A stretch of 44,599 nucleotides of DNA from Cloacimonetes bacterium UBA5284 (GCA_002410505.1 DHSO01000013.1:28201-72799); one strand, 5' to 3'. Counted from the first letter of the stretch, positions 31,973 through 41,755 are shown. The notes: generated by a model from the letters alone, not told the origin. A program made the numbers and translations.

Positions 31973-32806
31973 ATGAAACCGATTATTTTGACCGCGGCTA
32001 TCACCGGAGCGGAAACGACCCGCAAGGATCAACCCAATTTACCGATTACACCTGAAGAACAGGCCAAAGAAGCCAGAGCTTGCTTTGAAGCAGGTGCCAG
32101 AGTTATCCATCTGCACGTTCGTGAAGATGACGGATCGCCCACTCAAAGACTGGCCAGATTTGAAGATTCTATTTCAGCTATTCGCCAGGCTGTTCCTGAA
32201 GTCATTATTCAGATAAGCACCGGCGGCGCAGTTGGCGAAGCTTTTGAAAAAAGACTGGCGCCTCTGGCGTTAAAACCGGATATGGGTACTCTAAATGCCG
32301 GTACCCTAAATTTCGGAGATGATATCTTTGTAAATCATCCCAAAGACATAATCCGCCTCGCGGAAGCGTTTAAAGAGTACCACGTGGTGCCTGAAGTGGA
32401 AGTATATGAATCCGGAATGATCGACATTGTGGCAAAACTTGTGAAGAAGGGCATCATTACTCATGAACCTCTGCATATCCAATTCGTCCTGGGTGTTCCG
32501 GGAGGAATGAGTGGAAAGCCCAAAAATCTGCTTTATATGGCTGAGCATCTGGCAGAAGAAATTCCCAGTGCTACCTGGGCTGTTGCAGGGATTGGCAGAT
32601 GGCATATCCCCTCATCGATGGTTGCTATGGTAGCGGGTGGACACATCCGTTGCGGTTTTGAGGACAATATTTACTATCATAAAGGTGTGGTCGCGGATTC
32701 CAATGCTCAATTAGTAGCTCGTCTTGCCCGTATCGCAAATGAGATCGGGCGTCCCATCGCCAGCCCGGAACAAGCCCGGGATATACTGGCTTTACCGCAA
32801 AAGTAA
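31973..32806 (+). CDS. kce: 3-keto-5-aminohexanoate cleavage enzyme (BKACE/DUF849)
   Basis: 277 residues. Converts 3-keto-5-aminohexanoate plus acetyl-CoA to acetoacetate and 3-aminobutyryl-CoA in lysine fermentation. The zinc ligands H46 and H48 (VIHLHVRED) and E230 (GFEDNIYY) fall at the positions known for the Cloacimonas acidaminovorans enzyme, and the sequence agrees with what I recall of it almost throughout (TAAITGAETTR, LPITPEEQAKEA, QISTGGAVGE, FVLGVPGGMSGKPKNLLYM, AGIGRWHIP). This is also the strongest taxonomic marker in the window. The other lysine-pathway genes (kamA, kamDE, kdd, kal) are not here; the neighbours are murI and nrdJ. Confidence 0.93.
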   Translation: MKPIILTAAITGAETTRKDQPNLPITPEEQAKEARACFEAGARVIHLHVREDDGSPTQRLARFEDSISAIRQAVPEVIIQISTGGAVGEAFEKRLAPLALKPDMGTLNAGTLNFGDDIFVNHPKDIIRLAEAFKEYHVVPEVEVYESGMIDIVAKLVKKGIITHEPLHIQFVLGVPGGMSGKPKNLLYMAEHLAEEIPSATWAVAGIGRWHIPSSMVAMVAGGHIRCGFEDNIYYHKGVVADSNAQLVARLARIANEIGRPIASPEQARDILALPQK

Positions 32807-32821
32807 GAAAGTGGAGCGACG

Positions 32822-35071
32822 ATGCATCTTAGCGAAAACGCTCTCATAGTATTACAGAAGCGCTATTTTAGAAAGAATGAGCAAGGAGATTGTCTTGAAG
32901 ACTGGCCCGCCTTGATAGAGAGAGTGAGTACAAACATAGCAAGAGGAAATGCTGAAAAGCAAAAACGCTTTTACGCTCTTTTGGATAGCGGAGACTTTTT
33001 GCCCAACTCCCCCACTCTTATGAATGCCGGTGGAGATTTGCAACAGCTTTCAGCTTGTTTTGTGTTGCCCATCGAAGATTCCATGGACAGTATATTTGAA
33101 ACGGTAAAAAACGCTGCACTCATCCATAAAAGTGGAGGAGGTACTGGATTTTCTTTCAGTCGACTGCGGGAAGCAAACGCCCGGGTACGTTCCACCAATG
33201 GTGTATCCAGTGGTCCGATCTCTTTTATGAAAGTGTTCAACGCAGCTACGGACGCAGTAAAGCAAGGGGGAACCAGGCGAGGCGCAAATATGGCCATCCT
33301 GAATGTGGATCACCCCCAGATTTTGGATTTCATAACCTGCAAAAGAGATCCTGATGAGCTTACGAATTTCAATATCAGTGTAGGCCTTACTGAGGCCTTT
33401 ATGAAAGCTGTAGCCGAGAATGCTGAATATGATCTGATATCCCCTCATACCGGCAAATCAGCAGGCAAATTGCACGCTGCTCAAGTGTTTGACTTGATAG
33501 TTGAAATGGCCCACAAAAACGGTGAACCCGGCATCATATTCTTAGATAGGATAAACGATGCCAATCCTACTCCTGCCATTGGTGCAATCGAATCCACCAA
33601 TCCTTGCGGAGAACAACCGCTGTTGCCAAATGAAGCTTGCAATCTCGGCTCAATCAATCTTGCCTCAATGGTATTGGAAGAAGATCTGGATTGGTCTCGT
33701 TTGCGTGCTGTAGTACGAGATAGCGTAGACTTTCTGGATGCAGTCATTGATTCATCCAAGTTTCCCTTGCCATCCATTGAAGAAATGGTAAAAGCAAATC
33801 GTAAAATTGGTCTTGGTATAATGGGATGGGCGGACCTGCTGTTTCAGCTCAAAATCCCTTATAGCAGTTCAGATGCTGTAGATCTGGCCTGTGATGTTAT
33901 GGAATTCATCGATTATGAAGCCAAGAAACGCAGCATGGAATTGGCCGTGGAGCTTGGTAGTTTCCCGAATTTTGATAATAGTATATATGCTTCAGGAGAA
34001 CTGCATCGTGACGGCAAAAAATGGGAAGAATTGATTGCAGAGATCAAAACGAAGGGTATACGCAATGCCACTCATACCACTATCGCCCCTACCGGAACCA
34101 TCAGTATGATAGCGGATACATCCAGTGGAATCGAACCTCAGTTTTCGCTAGTATACGTGAAAAGCGTGATGGACACAGAGAAGTTGCTTTATGTGAACAA
34201 ATGGTTTGAAGCTGCCTTGGAGGAATGGGGGCTGCTTACCCAAGAGCTCTTGGAAGAAGTAAGTCAAAGCGGCTCTGTAGCTCATATCCAGGCCATCCCG
34301 GAAGAATTGAAGGATATCTTCCAGACCGCTCATGACATCAAACCAGAATGGCATATACGCATGCAGGCAGCCTTCCAAAAATACACTGATAACGCTGTTA
34401 GTAAGACCATCAATTTTGCTAATGATGCTCGCATAGAGGATATCAGCAGTGCCTATCAGCTGGCTTACAAGCTCGGTTGCAAGGGAGTTACTGTATATCG
34501 GGACGGTAGTCGTGACAATCAAGTGCTGTCCGTAGGATCTTCCCTATCCGAGAAGGATAAGAGTGGGAAAAAGGTGGCTCCACGCCAGCGTCCGGAGGTT
34601 ACACATGGCATCACACAGCGTCTTGAAACAGGTTGCGGTCATATGTATGTAACCATCAATACCGATTCTCATGGCCCTTGTGAAGTATTTGTGCAAATGG
34701 GCAAAGTAGGCGGTTGTGCCTCTGCCCAGTTAGAAGCCATAGCGCGGCTTTCCTCCCTCGCGCTCAGATCAAGCATTCGCATTGAAGCTATCATCAGACA
34801 ATTAAAGGGCATTCGTTGCCAATCCCCAATGTGGCATAAAGGCAAAATGATTACTTCTTGTGGAGACGCTGTGGGACAAGCCTTGGAGAATTTTCTTTCC
34901 ATGCATGCCAATAATGAATTGAAAGACATCCACATAGTTTCGGATACAGACATTCCCAAACAGTCAGAAATGCCCAAAACCAAGGTGGCAACTTGTCCTG
35001 ACTGCGGTTCTTCCATAGAGCATTTAGAAGGTTGTCTCAAATGTCCATCTTGCGGATGGTCAAAGTGTTAA
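32822..35071 (+). CDS. nrdJ: Adenosylcobalamin-dependent (class II) ribonucleotide reductase
   Basis: 749 residues. Reduces ribonucleotides using a cobalamin-generated thiyl radical, independent of oxygen. Visible: LPNSPTLMNAGG, SACFVLPIEDSMDSIFETVKNAALIHKSGGGTGFSFS, GGTRRGANMAIL, and the active-site NPCGEQPLLPNEACNLGSINLA with C-x-E geometry. ATHTTIAPTGTISMIADTSSGIEPQF is the phosphate-binding region. The C-terminus is a zinc ribbon (CPDCG...CLKCPSCGW) with redox cysteines, typical of class II enzymes of this size. No N-terminal ATP-cone, so overall activity control by dATP is not expected. Starts 15 bases after kce, so there is no room for a B12 riboswitch directly upstream. Confidence 0.95.
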   Translation: MHLSENALIVLQKRYFRKNEQGDCLEDWPALIERVSTNIARGNAEKQKRFYALLDSGDFLPNSPTLMNAGGDLQQLSACFVLPIEDSMDSIFETVKNAALIHKSGGGTGFSFSRLREANARVRSTNGVSSGPISFMKVFNAATDAVKQGGTRRGANMAILNVDHPQILDFITCKRDPDELTNFNISVGLTEAFMKAVAENAEYDLISPHTGKSAGKLHAAQVFDLIVEMAHKNGEPGIIFLDRINDANPTPAIGAIESTNPCGEQPLLPNEACNLGSINLASMVLEEDLDWSRLRAVVRDSVDFLDAVIDSSKFPLPSIEEMVKANRKIGLGIMGWADLLFQLKIPYSSSDAVDLACDVMEFIDYEAKKRSMELAVELGSFPNFDNSIYASGELHRDGKKWEELIAEIKTKGIRNATHTTIAPTGTISMIADTSSGIEPQFSLVYVKSVMDTEKLLYVNKWFEAALEEWGLLTQELLEEVSQSGSVAHIQAIPEELKDIFQTAHDIKPEWHIRMQAAFQKYTDNAVSKTINFANDARIEDISSAYQLAYKLGCKGVTVYRDGSRDNQVLSVGSSLSEKDKSGKKVAPRQRPEVTHGITQRLETGCGHMYVTINTDSHGPCEVFVQMGKVGGCASAQLEAIARLSSLALRSSIRIEAIIRQLKGIRCQSPMWHKGKMITSCGDAVGQALENFLSMHANNELKDIHIVSDTDIPKQSEMPKTKVATCPDCGSSIEHLEGCLKCPSCGWSKC

Positions 35072-35080
35072 GGAGTTGCG

Positions 35081-35863
35081 ATGCGTTGTAAAAAGTGTAA
35101 TGCCCGCCTTGCAGAGCATGATCTGTGGTGTGTTTTCTGTGGCATGGTAAGCCCGGTGATACATACTGAACTGTCCTCAATGAGTAGTATGAAACGAACT
35201 CGTAAAGCCTTGAAGGCAAAATACTCGGAAATGGTTCCCGCAACCGGTTTCAGCATCATTATGGGAGTTATTCCAATAGCAGTTTTGATATGGGTATTTC
35301 ATAACTACATTCATACAGATGGCACGTCTCAATTTCTCTTGACGCTTATGGCAAAAGCACTATTATTTAGCTTGGTAGCCCCGTTTATGTTGCTGCCATT
35401 CAGCCGTATCAGCGCTTCTGACAGCTATGAATTGAAATTGAGCGCTATATTAGCACAGTTAAAACACTATCCCCGCTATTTTGTATTCAGCTTGATCAAC
35501 GCCATCTTTTTCGTGCTGATATATCTTATCTGTTTTGGCTTTCCTGGTTTTGCCAGCGATCCGATATTGCGACTGGTATGGATAGTATTGCTGAATTATT
35601 GGGCTGCCATAGTAGCGCCTGCCCCGGTTATTATGGAACGTATGGAAATTAATCCACTAAAGGCTATTGCACTCAGTTACCGGCATCTTCACGACGTGAG
35701 ATGGAATACCTATTTACTGGTTTTGGTCTTGGGAATCCTGAATATACTGGCTTTCAGTCTGGCAATCTTCCCATTGCTCTTTACCTTACCGCTCAGCTGG
35801 TTTGCCATTCGTGACTACACAATAAGATTGGAACAGTATGAGTTGTTTGATTATAGGATGTAA
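35081..35863 (+). CDS. Zinc-ribbon membrane protein of unknown function
   Basis: 260 residues. An N-terminal zinc ribbon (C3, C6, C17, C20: CKKC and CVFC) is followed by four to six hydrophobic segments (about 60-80, 90-108, 130-152, 155-178, 208-230). A positively charged linker (KRTRKALKAK) stands before the first helix. No family recognised beyond 'zinc-ribbon plus membrane helices'. It sits between nrdJ and apbE in a tight unit (9 bases after nrdJ, 3 before apbE). Confidence 0.75.
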   Translation: MRCKKCNARLAEHDLWCVFCGMVSPVIHTELSSMSSMKRTRKALKAKYSEMVPATGFSIIMGVIPIAVLIWVFHNYIHTDGTSQFLLTLMAKALLFSLVAPFMLLPFSRISASDSYELKLSAILAQLKHYPRYFVFSLINAIFFVLIYLICFGFPGFASDPILRLVWIVLLNYWAAIVAPAPVIMERMEINPLKAIALSYRHLHDVRWNTYLLVLVLGILNILAFSLAIFPLLFTLPLSWFAIRDYTIRLEQYELFDYRM

Positions 35864-35866
35864 CAC

Positions 35867-36868
35867 ATGAGCAAGAATGAGATAATATCCCTTATAATAG
35901 TTCTGGCAGTAATCTCTTATGCTACTTATAAATTCATTACTAGGGAATATACTGAGACACGCAGCAAATACATTCTGGACACGATAGTAGAAATATCCGC
36001 TACATCAAAATCCAAGAACGTTGGAAATGAGATTGAGGCCGTATTCACTTACATTCAAGCACTGGAAAAGAAACTCAATGAATACGATCCACATAGCTTG
36101 ATCGCTCAAATAAACGACAGTAGCGACGATGTATTCCCCATGGATCCGGATTTGTACAATCTCCTCGTAGTTTCTGACAGCTTGTACAAGATGAGCGATG
36201 GCAGCTTTGATCCCAGTATCAAGCCGGTATGGGATCTCTGGGGATTCAACAGCGAAAATCCAAAAGTACCGGATTCGCTTTTGATAAAGGATACTCTGAA
36301 GAAAGTAGACTTTTCCCGGATACGATATAATGACAAAAACCTTCACAAGCCTGCCGGAATGCAGCTGACTTTCGGCTCAATTTCTAAAGGCTATATCTTG
36401 GATAAAGCTATGGCCAACATGAAGAAGCGCGGTTTGTATCGGGGCTTTATCAATAGCCGTAGTTCCATGTGCTTCTACGGCTACAAGATAGCGCCTCTGG
36501 TTTACATTCAGCATCCCCGAAAAGCGGATGACAGTATCGCGAGCTTCCGCATCAATGAACTCAGCGTGGGCACCAGCGGAGATTACCAGCAATTCTTCGA
36601 GCAGGACGGCATCCGATATCACCACATCTTGAATGCTAAAACCGGTATGCCGGTAGAAGACATCTTTTCGCTTACTGTTGTTGCAAAAAACACCGCTTTT
36701 GCCGATGGGCTTTCGACCGCTTTATTTACGATGGATCCGAACACAGCTCTGCAGATTGTAAGTGATCTGATGCAAACTAATTGCATTATATACCATGAAC
36801 TTGAAGACACCATAGTGTCCTTGAAAAGCGAAGGTATACGCGATTTGGAATTCAGTGAAAAAATATGA
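35867..36868 (+). CDS. apbE: FAD:protein FMN transferase (ApbE family), atypical glycine motif
   Basis: 333 residues with an N-terminal membrane anchor (about 5-22). The family transfers FMN from FAD to threonine of flavoproteins such as NqrC/RnfG. Recognised segments: LEKKLNEYDPHSLIAQIND, SDGSFDPSIKPVWDLWGF (about 110-127), LTFGSISKGYILDKA (about 168-182), LSVGTSGDYQQFF, RYHHILNAKTGMPVEDIFSLTVVA and FADGLSTALF with the metal-binding D and T. Odd: the usual INLGG(D/N) turn is INSRSSM here. Overlaps folE2 by 4 bases (ATGA). No Rnf or Nqr genes are in the window, so the acceptor protein is elsewhere. Confidence 0.88.
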   Translation: MSKNEIISLIIVLAVISYATYKFITREYTETRSKYILDTIVEISATSKSKNVGNEIEAVFTYIQALEKKLNEYDPHSLIAQINDSSDDVFPMDPDLYNLLVVSDSLYKMSDGSFDPSIKPVWDLWGFNSENPKVPDSLLIKDTLKKVDFSRIRYNDKNLHKPAGMQLTFGSISKGYILDKAMANMKKRGLYRGFINSRSSMCFYGYKIAPLVYIQHPRKADDSIASFRINELSVGTSGDYQQFFEQDGIRYHHILNAKTGMPVEDIFSLTVVAKNTAFADGLSTALFTMDPNTALQIVSDLMQTNCIIYHELEDTIVSLKSEGIRDLEFSEKI

Positions 36869-37641
36869 CAATACCAGATATTCAAAGTCAGGCTGATACC
36901 CGCAAGATTGCCATCGATAAGGTGGGGGTAAAAGGCTTGAGTTACCCGATTGTTGTAGAAGATCGCGCTAATGGCGAACAACACACGATAGCGGATCTAA
37001 ATATATATGTGGATCTTCCCCATCATCTGCGGGGTACCCATATGAGCAGATTCGTAGAGATTCTTCATCATTATCACAAAGAAGCCCTGATCGGTAATCT
37101 GGAACCGTTTCTGAGCGAACTGAAAAAGTCTCTCAATGCACAAGCTGCATATATTGATATCAATTTTCCCTATTTCATCAATAAGAAAGCTCCGATATCC
37201 AAAATCGCTTCGCTTTTGGCTTATGACTGTATATTCAGTGCCTCTTTGAAAGATGATTTTGAACTGCTGATCGGGGTAATTGTGCCTGTAACTTCACTAT
37301 GTCCATGCTCAAAGGAAATCTCTGCAGCGGGCGCACATAATCAACGCAGCAAGATCACTATTAAGGTGAGCTACAAAGAATTTGTGTGGCTGGAAGAACT
37401 GATTGAGCTTGCGGAGCAAACTGCTTCTTGCGAGATTTACTCTCTATTGAAGCGAGTAGACGAGAAGCATGTGACCGAGAAAGCTTATGCGAATCCCAAA
37501 TTTGTAGAGGACATCGTCCGCGAAATCACCATCAGATTGCAGAATGATCCCAGAATCACAGGCTTCTACGTGGAATCCGAAAACGCAGAGTCCATCCATC
37601 TTCACAACGCATATGCGATGATATCAAGACCCGTCAAATGA
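36865..37641 (+). CDS. folE2: GTP cyclohydrolase I, FolE2 type
   Basis: 258 residues. Converts GTP to 7,8-dihydroneopterin triphosphate, the entry to folate, queuosine and pterin pathways. Hallmarks: IDKVGVKGLSYPIVVEDR at the N-terminus, HLRGTHMSRFVEIL, VTSLCPCSKEIS with the metal-binding cysteine, GAHNQRSKITIKV and ESENAESIHLHNAYA. FolE2 differs from FolE in metal use and structure and often occurs where zinc can be short. Overlaps apbE and the M16 gene by 4 bases at each end. Confidence 0.95.
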   Translation: MTIPDIQSQADTRKIAIDKVGVKGLSYPIVVEDRANGEQHTIADLNIYVDLPHHLRGTHMSRFVEILHHYHKEALIGNLEPFLSELKKSLNAQAAYIDINFPYFINKKAPISKIASLLAYDCIFSASLKDDFELLIGVIVPVTSLCPCSKEISAAGAHNQRSKITIKVSYKEFVWLEELIELAEQTASCEIYSLLKRVDEKHVTEKAYANPKFVEDIVREITIRLQNDPRITGFYVESENAESIHLHNAYAMISRPVK

Positions 37642-40247
37642 AGATCAGCGATATTCCTCAGATAGCGCTGGGAACCTGCACAACGCCTAACGCTTTGCGC
37701 ATGCTTTATGCTCCCGTCCAAAACTGTCAGCTAGTCTGCCTTCAATTGTACATTCGGGTAGGCAGTATCCACGAAAATGATGATGAACGCGGTTTTGCTC
37801 ATTTCCTGGAGCATTTGCTGTTCAAATCAACCCGGGAATTTCCTAACAACTCTATCAACAGAATCGCTAGCGACATTGGGGCAGTACTGAACGCCTATAC
37901 AGATTTTGATACTACATGCTATTATCTTACCTTGCCCTCAGAGCATCTGGAAACCGGGTTGAAGATATTGGCAGAAATGGCGATAGCGGCGAATTTCAGT
38001 GCGAAAGACATGCGTGTGGAACGCAACATTATTCTGGAAGAAATTCACCAATATGAAGCAGAACCTGAAATGAGCTTTGTGGAGTTTGTTCAGGGCAATT
38101 ACTTTGACAACAGCCCCCTAAAGCATCCAGTGCTAGGCTATCCGGCATCTCTGAAGAAAGCTACTCAAGCCCAGCTGATGTCATTTTACAAAAAACACTA
38201 TCGCCCCCAAAATGCCTTTCTGGTCGCAACAGGGGATTTCGATGAAAATACACTGAAAGGATTGTTTCACAGATACTATGAAAACTGGGAACAAAGCTCG
38301 TATCAGGTCCAAGATCCGAAATCTACTCTGCCGAATAGTTTCAGGATCTTCCAACGAGCCAAAAACGGTCGTGACATCATTGCCATAGCACTGCCGGAAC
38401 TCAATGAGAGCCATCCCGATAGTGAAGCTCTGCACATTGCTATCCGGTATCTGGCCATCGGCAAATCGTCCCGATTGCATAAAGAACTGGTAGAAAAAGA
38501 AAAGATCTGCTCCAGTGTGAAAGTAAGCTCACTGAGTGGGCTACTGCCGGGCGCAAGTGTAATTATGTTTTCTCCCACCGGAGCCGGTAGTATTGCCGCT
38601 ATTATCAGGTATTTTTTTAAAGCTCTCAACGATGTCTTGGCCGAGGGGCTACCATCGCAAGATTTCGCATTGGTGCAGAAGGATATTATTCACAATTGGT
38701 TGTACAGCTTTGATGGAGTAGAAAACCTTGCAAACCTGATAGCCGCAGAGGAGTTTAATGGGGATCTCTCCAGAATACACAATTTCGGCTCCTACATAGA
38801 TAGCATCCAGAACGATAATCTTCTATACGCGGTACGGAAACACTGGAATCACAATCGCTTGGCTCTGTTTATTCAAAACAAGCACAAGTTACCGGATGAG
38901 ATTGAGCAGGTATGCGATACTGCCATCAAAGTAACACTGCAGCCCCTCCCACAATTGGTTCCAGTTAAAGATTCAAAATTGGGGAGCTTCAAACCCATTA
39001 TGCACGGGAAGATAGAAGCGGCAACTCCACAGTACCACAGTCATACATTGAGTAACGGTTTGAAACTAATTTACAATTATCAACCGGAACGAGATATATG
39101 CGGCTTTGCCCTATCCTCTCCCCTATCTCAACTTAATGAAAACAAAACCGGGCAAAACTACTTCTCGACCGCTTTGATGCTGTATGGCACAGAACAACGC
39201 AGCCATGATGATATCATGCGCTTTTCCAGAGAACACGGCTTCAACATCCGGGTATTGCATCATCTGGACAGCACATTATTCCGCGGCCGCTGCCACAAAT
39301 CCAATCTGGAAGAAGTGTTGGAATTGCTTAGTGAGATCATTCAGCAACCCAAGTTCGATAAATCATACTTGCAGATGCTGAAGAGTGCCGCGGCAGACAA
39401 CATCCGCCGGGAGCATGATTATCCCGTCAGTGTGGCATACAAAGCTTGGTTTCGCAAGCTTTTCGGTCCGCGCAACAATCTATTCAGTTCCACCGGCGAT
39501 ATCCGGGATATTCAGCAAATAAGCCTTGCTGATTGCCGCGATTGGCAGCAGAATTGGCAATTGGGGAAGGATTTTGCCCTATGCATAGTCGGTTCACTGC
39601 CTCCTGCTTATGTATATGATCTGGCCTCGAAATACTTATCTTTTGGCGATGCAAACTCGCAAATTACTCCTCATAAACTCATCTATAAGCCCGGCCCAAT
39701 TAAACCGAGCAGAAGCTACAAGCATCTGGATCAAGCGATTATCCATGTAGGTGGCCTGGCCTGCCCGGCCAAAAACATAAAAGAAAACTCCGCTTTTCAC
39801 ATCTTGGCGCACATCCTTGGCGGAGACCTCTCCTCCAGATTCTATGATATTCTGCGAGAAAAAATGGGTTTTGCTTATCAAACCGGTTTCGATTTCTCGT
39901 CAGTGAAGGATCTGGGCTTCTGGTATGCATACGCTTTTTGCGATTCTCAGCAGCATGTGCCCTGCTTGAAGGCGGTGCTGGATATTCTAAATAGTGTAGT
40001 GAAAGAAGGTATCAACGCGCAAGAATTGTATAGTGCCAAAAACTATCTGATAGCAATATCACGTATGGACAATGAAAGTGTCTCCTATAAAGCATCCGGG
40101 ATAGCCAATTTACTATCTCTGGGATATGATCTTGATTACTATCTTCAGAGGGAAGAACGCATTAGAGCGTGTACCCTGGAGGATCTGCATCAGCTTGCCC
40201 AAAGCTACCTGACACCACAAAACCAACAAATACATGTGATGGTATAA
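37638..40247 (+). CDS. M16 family zinc metallopeptidase (two-domain)
   Basis: 869 residues, cytoplasmic or peripheral (no signal peptide). The inverted zinc motif HFLEHLLF (about 55-62, HxxEH) with the downstream glutamate in VERNIILEEIHQYE makes the N-terminal half the active M16 domain. The second half (about 450-869) is the inactive partner domain, with LSNGLKLIYNYQPERD, HILAHILGGDLSSRFYDILREKMGFAY and AYAFCDSQQHVPCLKAVLDIL. This is the pitrilysin/processing-peptidase layout. Substrate unknown. It overlaps folE2 by 4 bases and is followed 3 bases later by the activase gene. Confidence 0.92.
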   Translation: MKISDIPQIALGTCTTPNALRMLYAPVQNCQLVCLQLYIRVGSIHENDDERGFAHFLEHLLFKSTREFPNNSINRIASDIGAVLNAYTDFDTTCYYLTLPSEHLETGLKILAEMAIAANFSAKDMRVERNIILEEIHQYEAEPEMSFVEFVQGNYFDNSPLKHPVLGYPASLKKATQAQLMSFYKKHYRPQNAFLVATGDFDENTLKGLFHRYYENWEQSSYQVQDPKSTLPNSFRIFQRAKNGRDIIAIALPELNESHPDSEALHIAIRYLAIGKSSRLHKELVEKEKICSSVKVSSLSGLLPGASVIMFSPTGAGSIAAIIRYFFKALNDVLAEGLPSQDFALVQKDIIHNWLYSFDGVENLANLIAAEEFNGDLSRIHNFGSYIDSIQNDNLLYAVRKHWNHNRLALFIQNKHKLPDEIEQVCDTAIKVTLQPLPQLVPVKDSKLGSFKPIMHGKIEAATPQYHSHTLSNGLKLIYNYQPERDICGFALSSPLSQLNENKTGQNYFSTALMLYGTEQRSHDDIMRFSREHGFNIRVLHHLDSTLFRGRCHKSNLEEVLELLSEIIQQPKFDKSYLQMLKSAAADNIRREHDYPVSVAYKAWFRKLFGPRNNLFSSTGDIRDIQQISLADCRDWQQNWQLGKDFALCIVGSLPPAYVYDLASKYLSFGDANSQITPHKLIYKPGPIKPSRSYKHLDQAIIHVGGLACPAKNIKENSAFHILAHILGGDLSSRFYDILREKMGFAYQTGFDFSSVKDLGFWYAYAFCDSQQHVPCLKAVLDILNSVVKEGINAQELYSAKNYLIAISRMDNESVSYKASGIANLLSLGYDLDYYLQREERIRACTLEDLHQLAQSYLTPQNQQIHVMV

Positions 40248-40250
40248 GTT

Positions 40251-41012
40251 ATGAACATTCTGGGAATAGATATCGGCTCTCGCAATACCAAAATCGTATT
40301 GTATGATACACAAAAACATAAGATCGCTTTCAGTGCATATAAAGCAACAGATATTTCCGCGACTCAAACTGTAAATAACTTGCTTGAAGATATGTACCAG
40401 CGCTTGGGGCCTGTTTCTATCGACAGATCCTGCGTTACCGGATATGGACGAAAGCTCTATCGTGATGCGGACTTGGAAAAAAGCGAGATAAGTTGCCATG
40501 CCAGGGCTTGTTCCTATCTGTTTCCAGAGGCGAGAACCGTTATCGACATCGGCGGACAAGATTCCAAAATAATCAGTCTAAACGCTGATGGCAGTGTGAA
40601 AGATTTTGTTATGAACGACAAATGCGCTGCCGGCACGGGAAGATTTTTAGAGATGACTGCTATGCGGCTGATGTATGACCTGGATAGCCTTTCACGGCTC
40701 GCCTCTGAATCCGATCAAACAGTTCCGCTCAGTTCTACCTGCGTTGTTTTCGCGGAATCAGAAATCATAGGTTTGCTAGCCGGTGGACACAAGGTAGAGA
40801 ACATCGCCCGCGCTGTAAATATGAGCATCGCCAAGCGCATCTATGCTCAGATGGCACCGCTACAATGTGAAACCCCAATTGTTTTCACCGGCGGTGTAGC
40901 TCAGGGCACGGATCTTGCCTTCTGTATCTCAAACATTCTTGCCACAAAGCTTCTTATCCCAGACGATCCGGAGATAACAGGAGCCTTGGGCGCGGCTCTG
41001 ATAGCTTTATGA
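40251..41012 (+). CDS. BcrAD/BadFG-type ATPase (acyl-CoA dehydratase activase)
   Basis: 253 residues. ASKHA-fold ATPase that uses ATP to reduce 2-hydroxyacyl-CoA dehydratases or benzoyl-CoA reductases. GIDIGSRNTKIVLYD is the ATP phosphate-1 loop; VIDIGGQDSKII the second; the bridging [4Fe-4S] cysteines are in NDKCAAGTGRFLEM and SSTCVVFAESEIIGLLAGG; VFTGGVAQGTDLA completes the adenosine motif. Length and cysteines fit HgdC/CompA-type activators, which are homodimers. No dehydratase subunits are in the window, so its partner is encoded elsewhere. Overlaps the PHP gene by 4 bases. Confidence 0.9.
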   Translation: MNILGIDIGSRNTKIVLYDTQKHKIAFSAYKATDISATQTVNNLLEDMYQRLGPVSIDRSCVTGYGRKLYRDADLEKSEISCHARACSYLFPEARTVIDIGGQDSKIISLNADGSVKDFVMNDKCAAGTGRFLEMTAMRLMYDLDSLSRLASESDQTVPLSSTCVVFAESEIIGLLAGGHKVENIARAVNMSIAKRIYAQMAPLQCETPIVFTGGVAQGTDLAFCISNILATKLLIPDDPEITGALGAALIAL

Positions 41013-41755
41013 ACTATGATTATCACATTCATAGCGAATTCAGTTACGACAGTCGGATAATAGGCGCAGATTTACTGATAAAAGCCCTTGAATTGAACTT
41101 TAATGAGATTGCCATCACTGAACATCTGGATCTCTTGCCCCAAGAACTGTCTGTGTATGGTCTGCCCTCTTTGCAGAAGTATTACAATTACTGCGTCAGA
41201 TTGCAAAAGGAACATCCCGGTATTACCTTGCGTATGGGTATAGAGATCGGAGATTACCACAAAGTAAAGGATTTTGCCAAAACCTTGGTATCCGGTTTCT
41301 CCTTCTCCCCTATCCTTGGCTCTGTGCATTTTTTGAATGATCATACAAATGTGGCTATTCCACTCTCCACTCCACTTACTCCGGATCAAGTAAAAGACTA
41401 TTACATGCAAAACCTGCAACTGGCTCAAAGCTGTGATATCGATATCCTGGCTCACCTTGGAGTGTATAAACGCTATTACACACATGTGCCGGACGAAAGT
41501 GCTGTGCAGGGTATTATCGATGAGATATTGCACACCATCATCCGGCGAGATATTGCCTTGGAGATAAACTTGAGCAGCTTGCGTAAACCCTATAAACAGA
41601 TCATCCCGGAAGTTGTTTTGATCGATCGCTACCGTGACCTGGGAGGCCGATACATATCCATCGGATCGGATTCACATCGTATCGATCACTTCGATAGGAT
41701 TCCTGATTTTGTGCTTGATATTTGTAAAGGATTTGATCCACCCCGCTTAAGTTAA
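41009..41755 (+). CDS. PHP-domain histidinol-phosphatase-like protein
   Basis: 248 residues, PHP metal-dependent phosphoesterase. Metal-binding motifs: HIHSEFSYD (HxH, residues 6-8), ITEHLDL, MGIEIGDYH, GSVHFL, ILAHLGVYKR and IGSDSHRIDHF. Length and the EIGDYHK segment fit the HisK/HisJ histidinol-phosphatase group. No other histidine genes are near; an alternative phosphoester substrate is possible. Last gene of the plus-strand run, convergent with the DUF374 gene after 45 bases that lack a strong terminator. Confidence 0.85.
   Translation: MNYDYHIHSEFSYDSRIIGADLLIKALELNFNEIAITEHLDLLPQELSVYGLPSLQKYYNYCVRLQKEHPGITLRMGIEIGDYHKVKDFAKTLVSGFSFSPILGSVHFLNDHTNVAIPLSTPLTPDQVKDYYMQNLQLAQSCDIDILAHLGVYKRYYTHVPDESAVQGIIDEILHTIIRRDIALEINLSSLRKPYKQIIPEVVLIDRYRDLGGRYISIGSDSHRIDHFDRIPDFVLDICKGFDPPRLS

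Noticed and set aside
32807..32821. B12 riboswitch before nrdJ
   Set aside because: Only 15 bases separate kce and nrdJ, far too few for a cobalamin riboswitch, and I saw no B12-box-like sequence before kce either.
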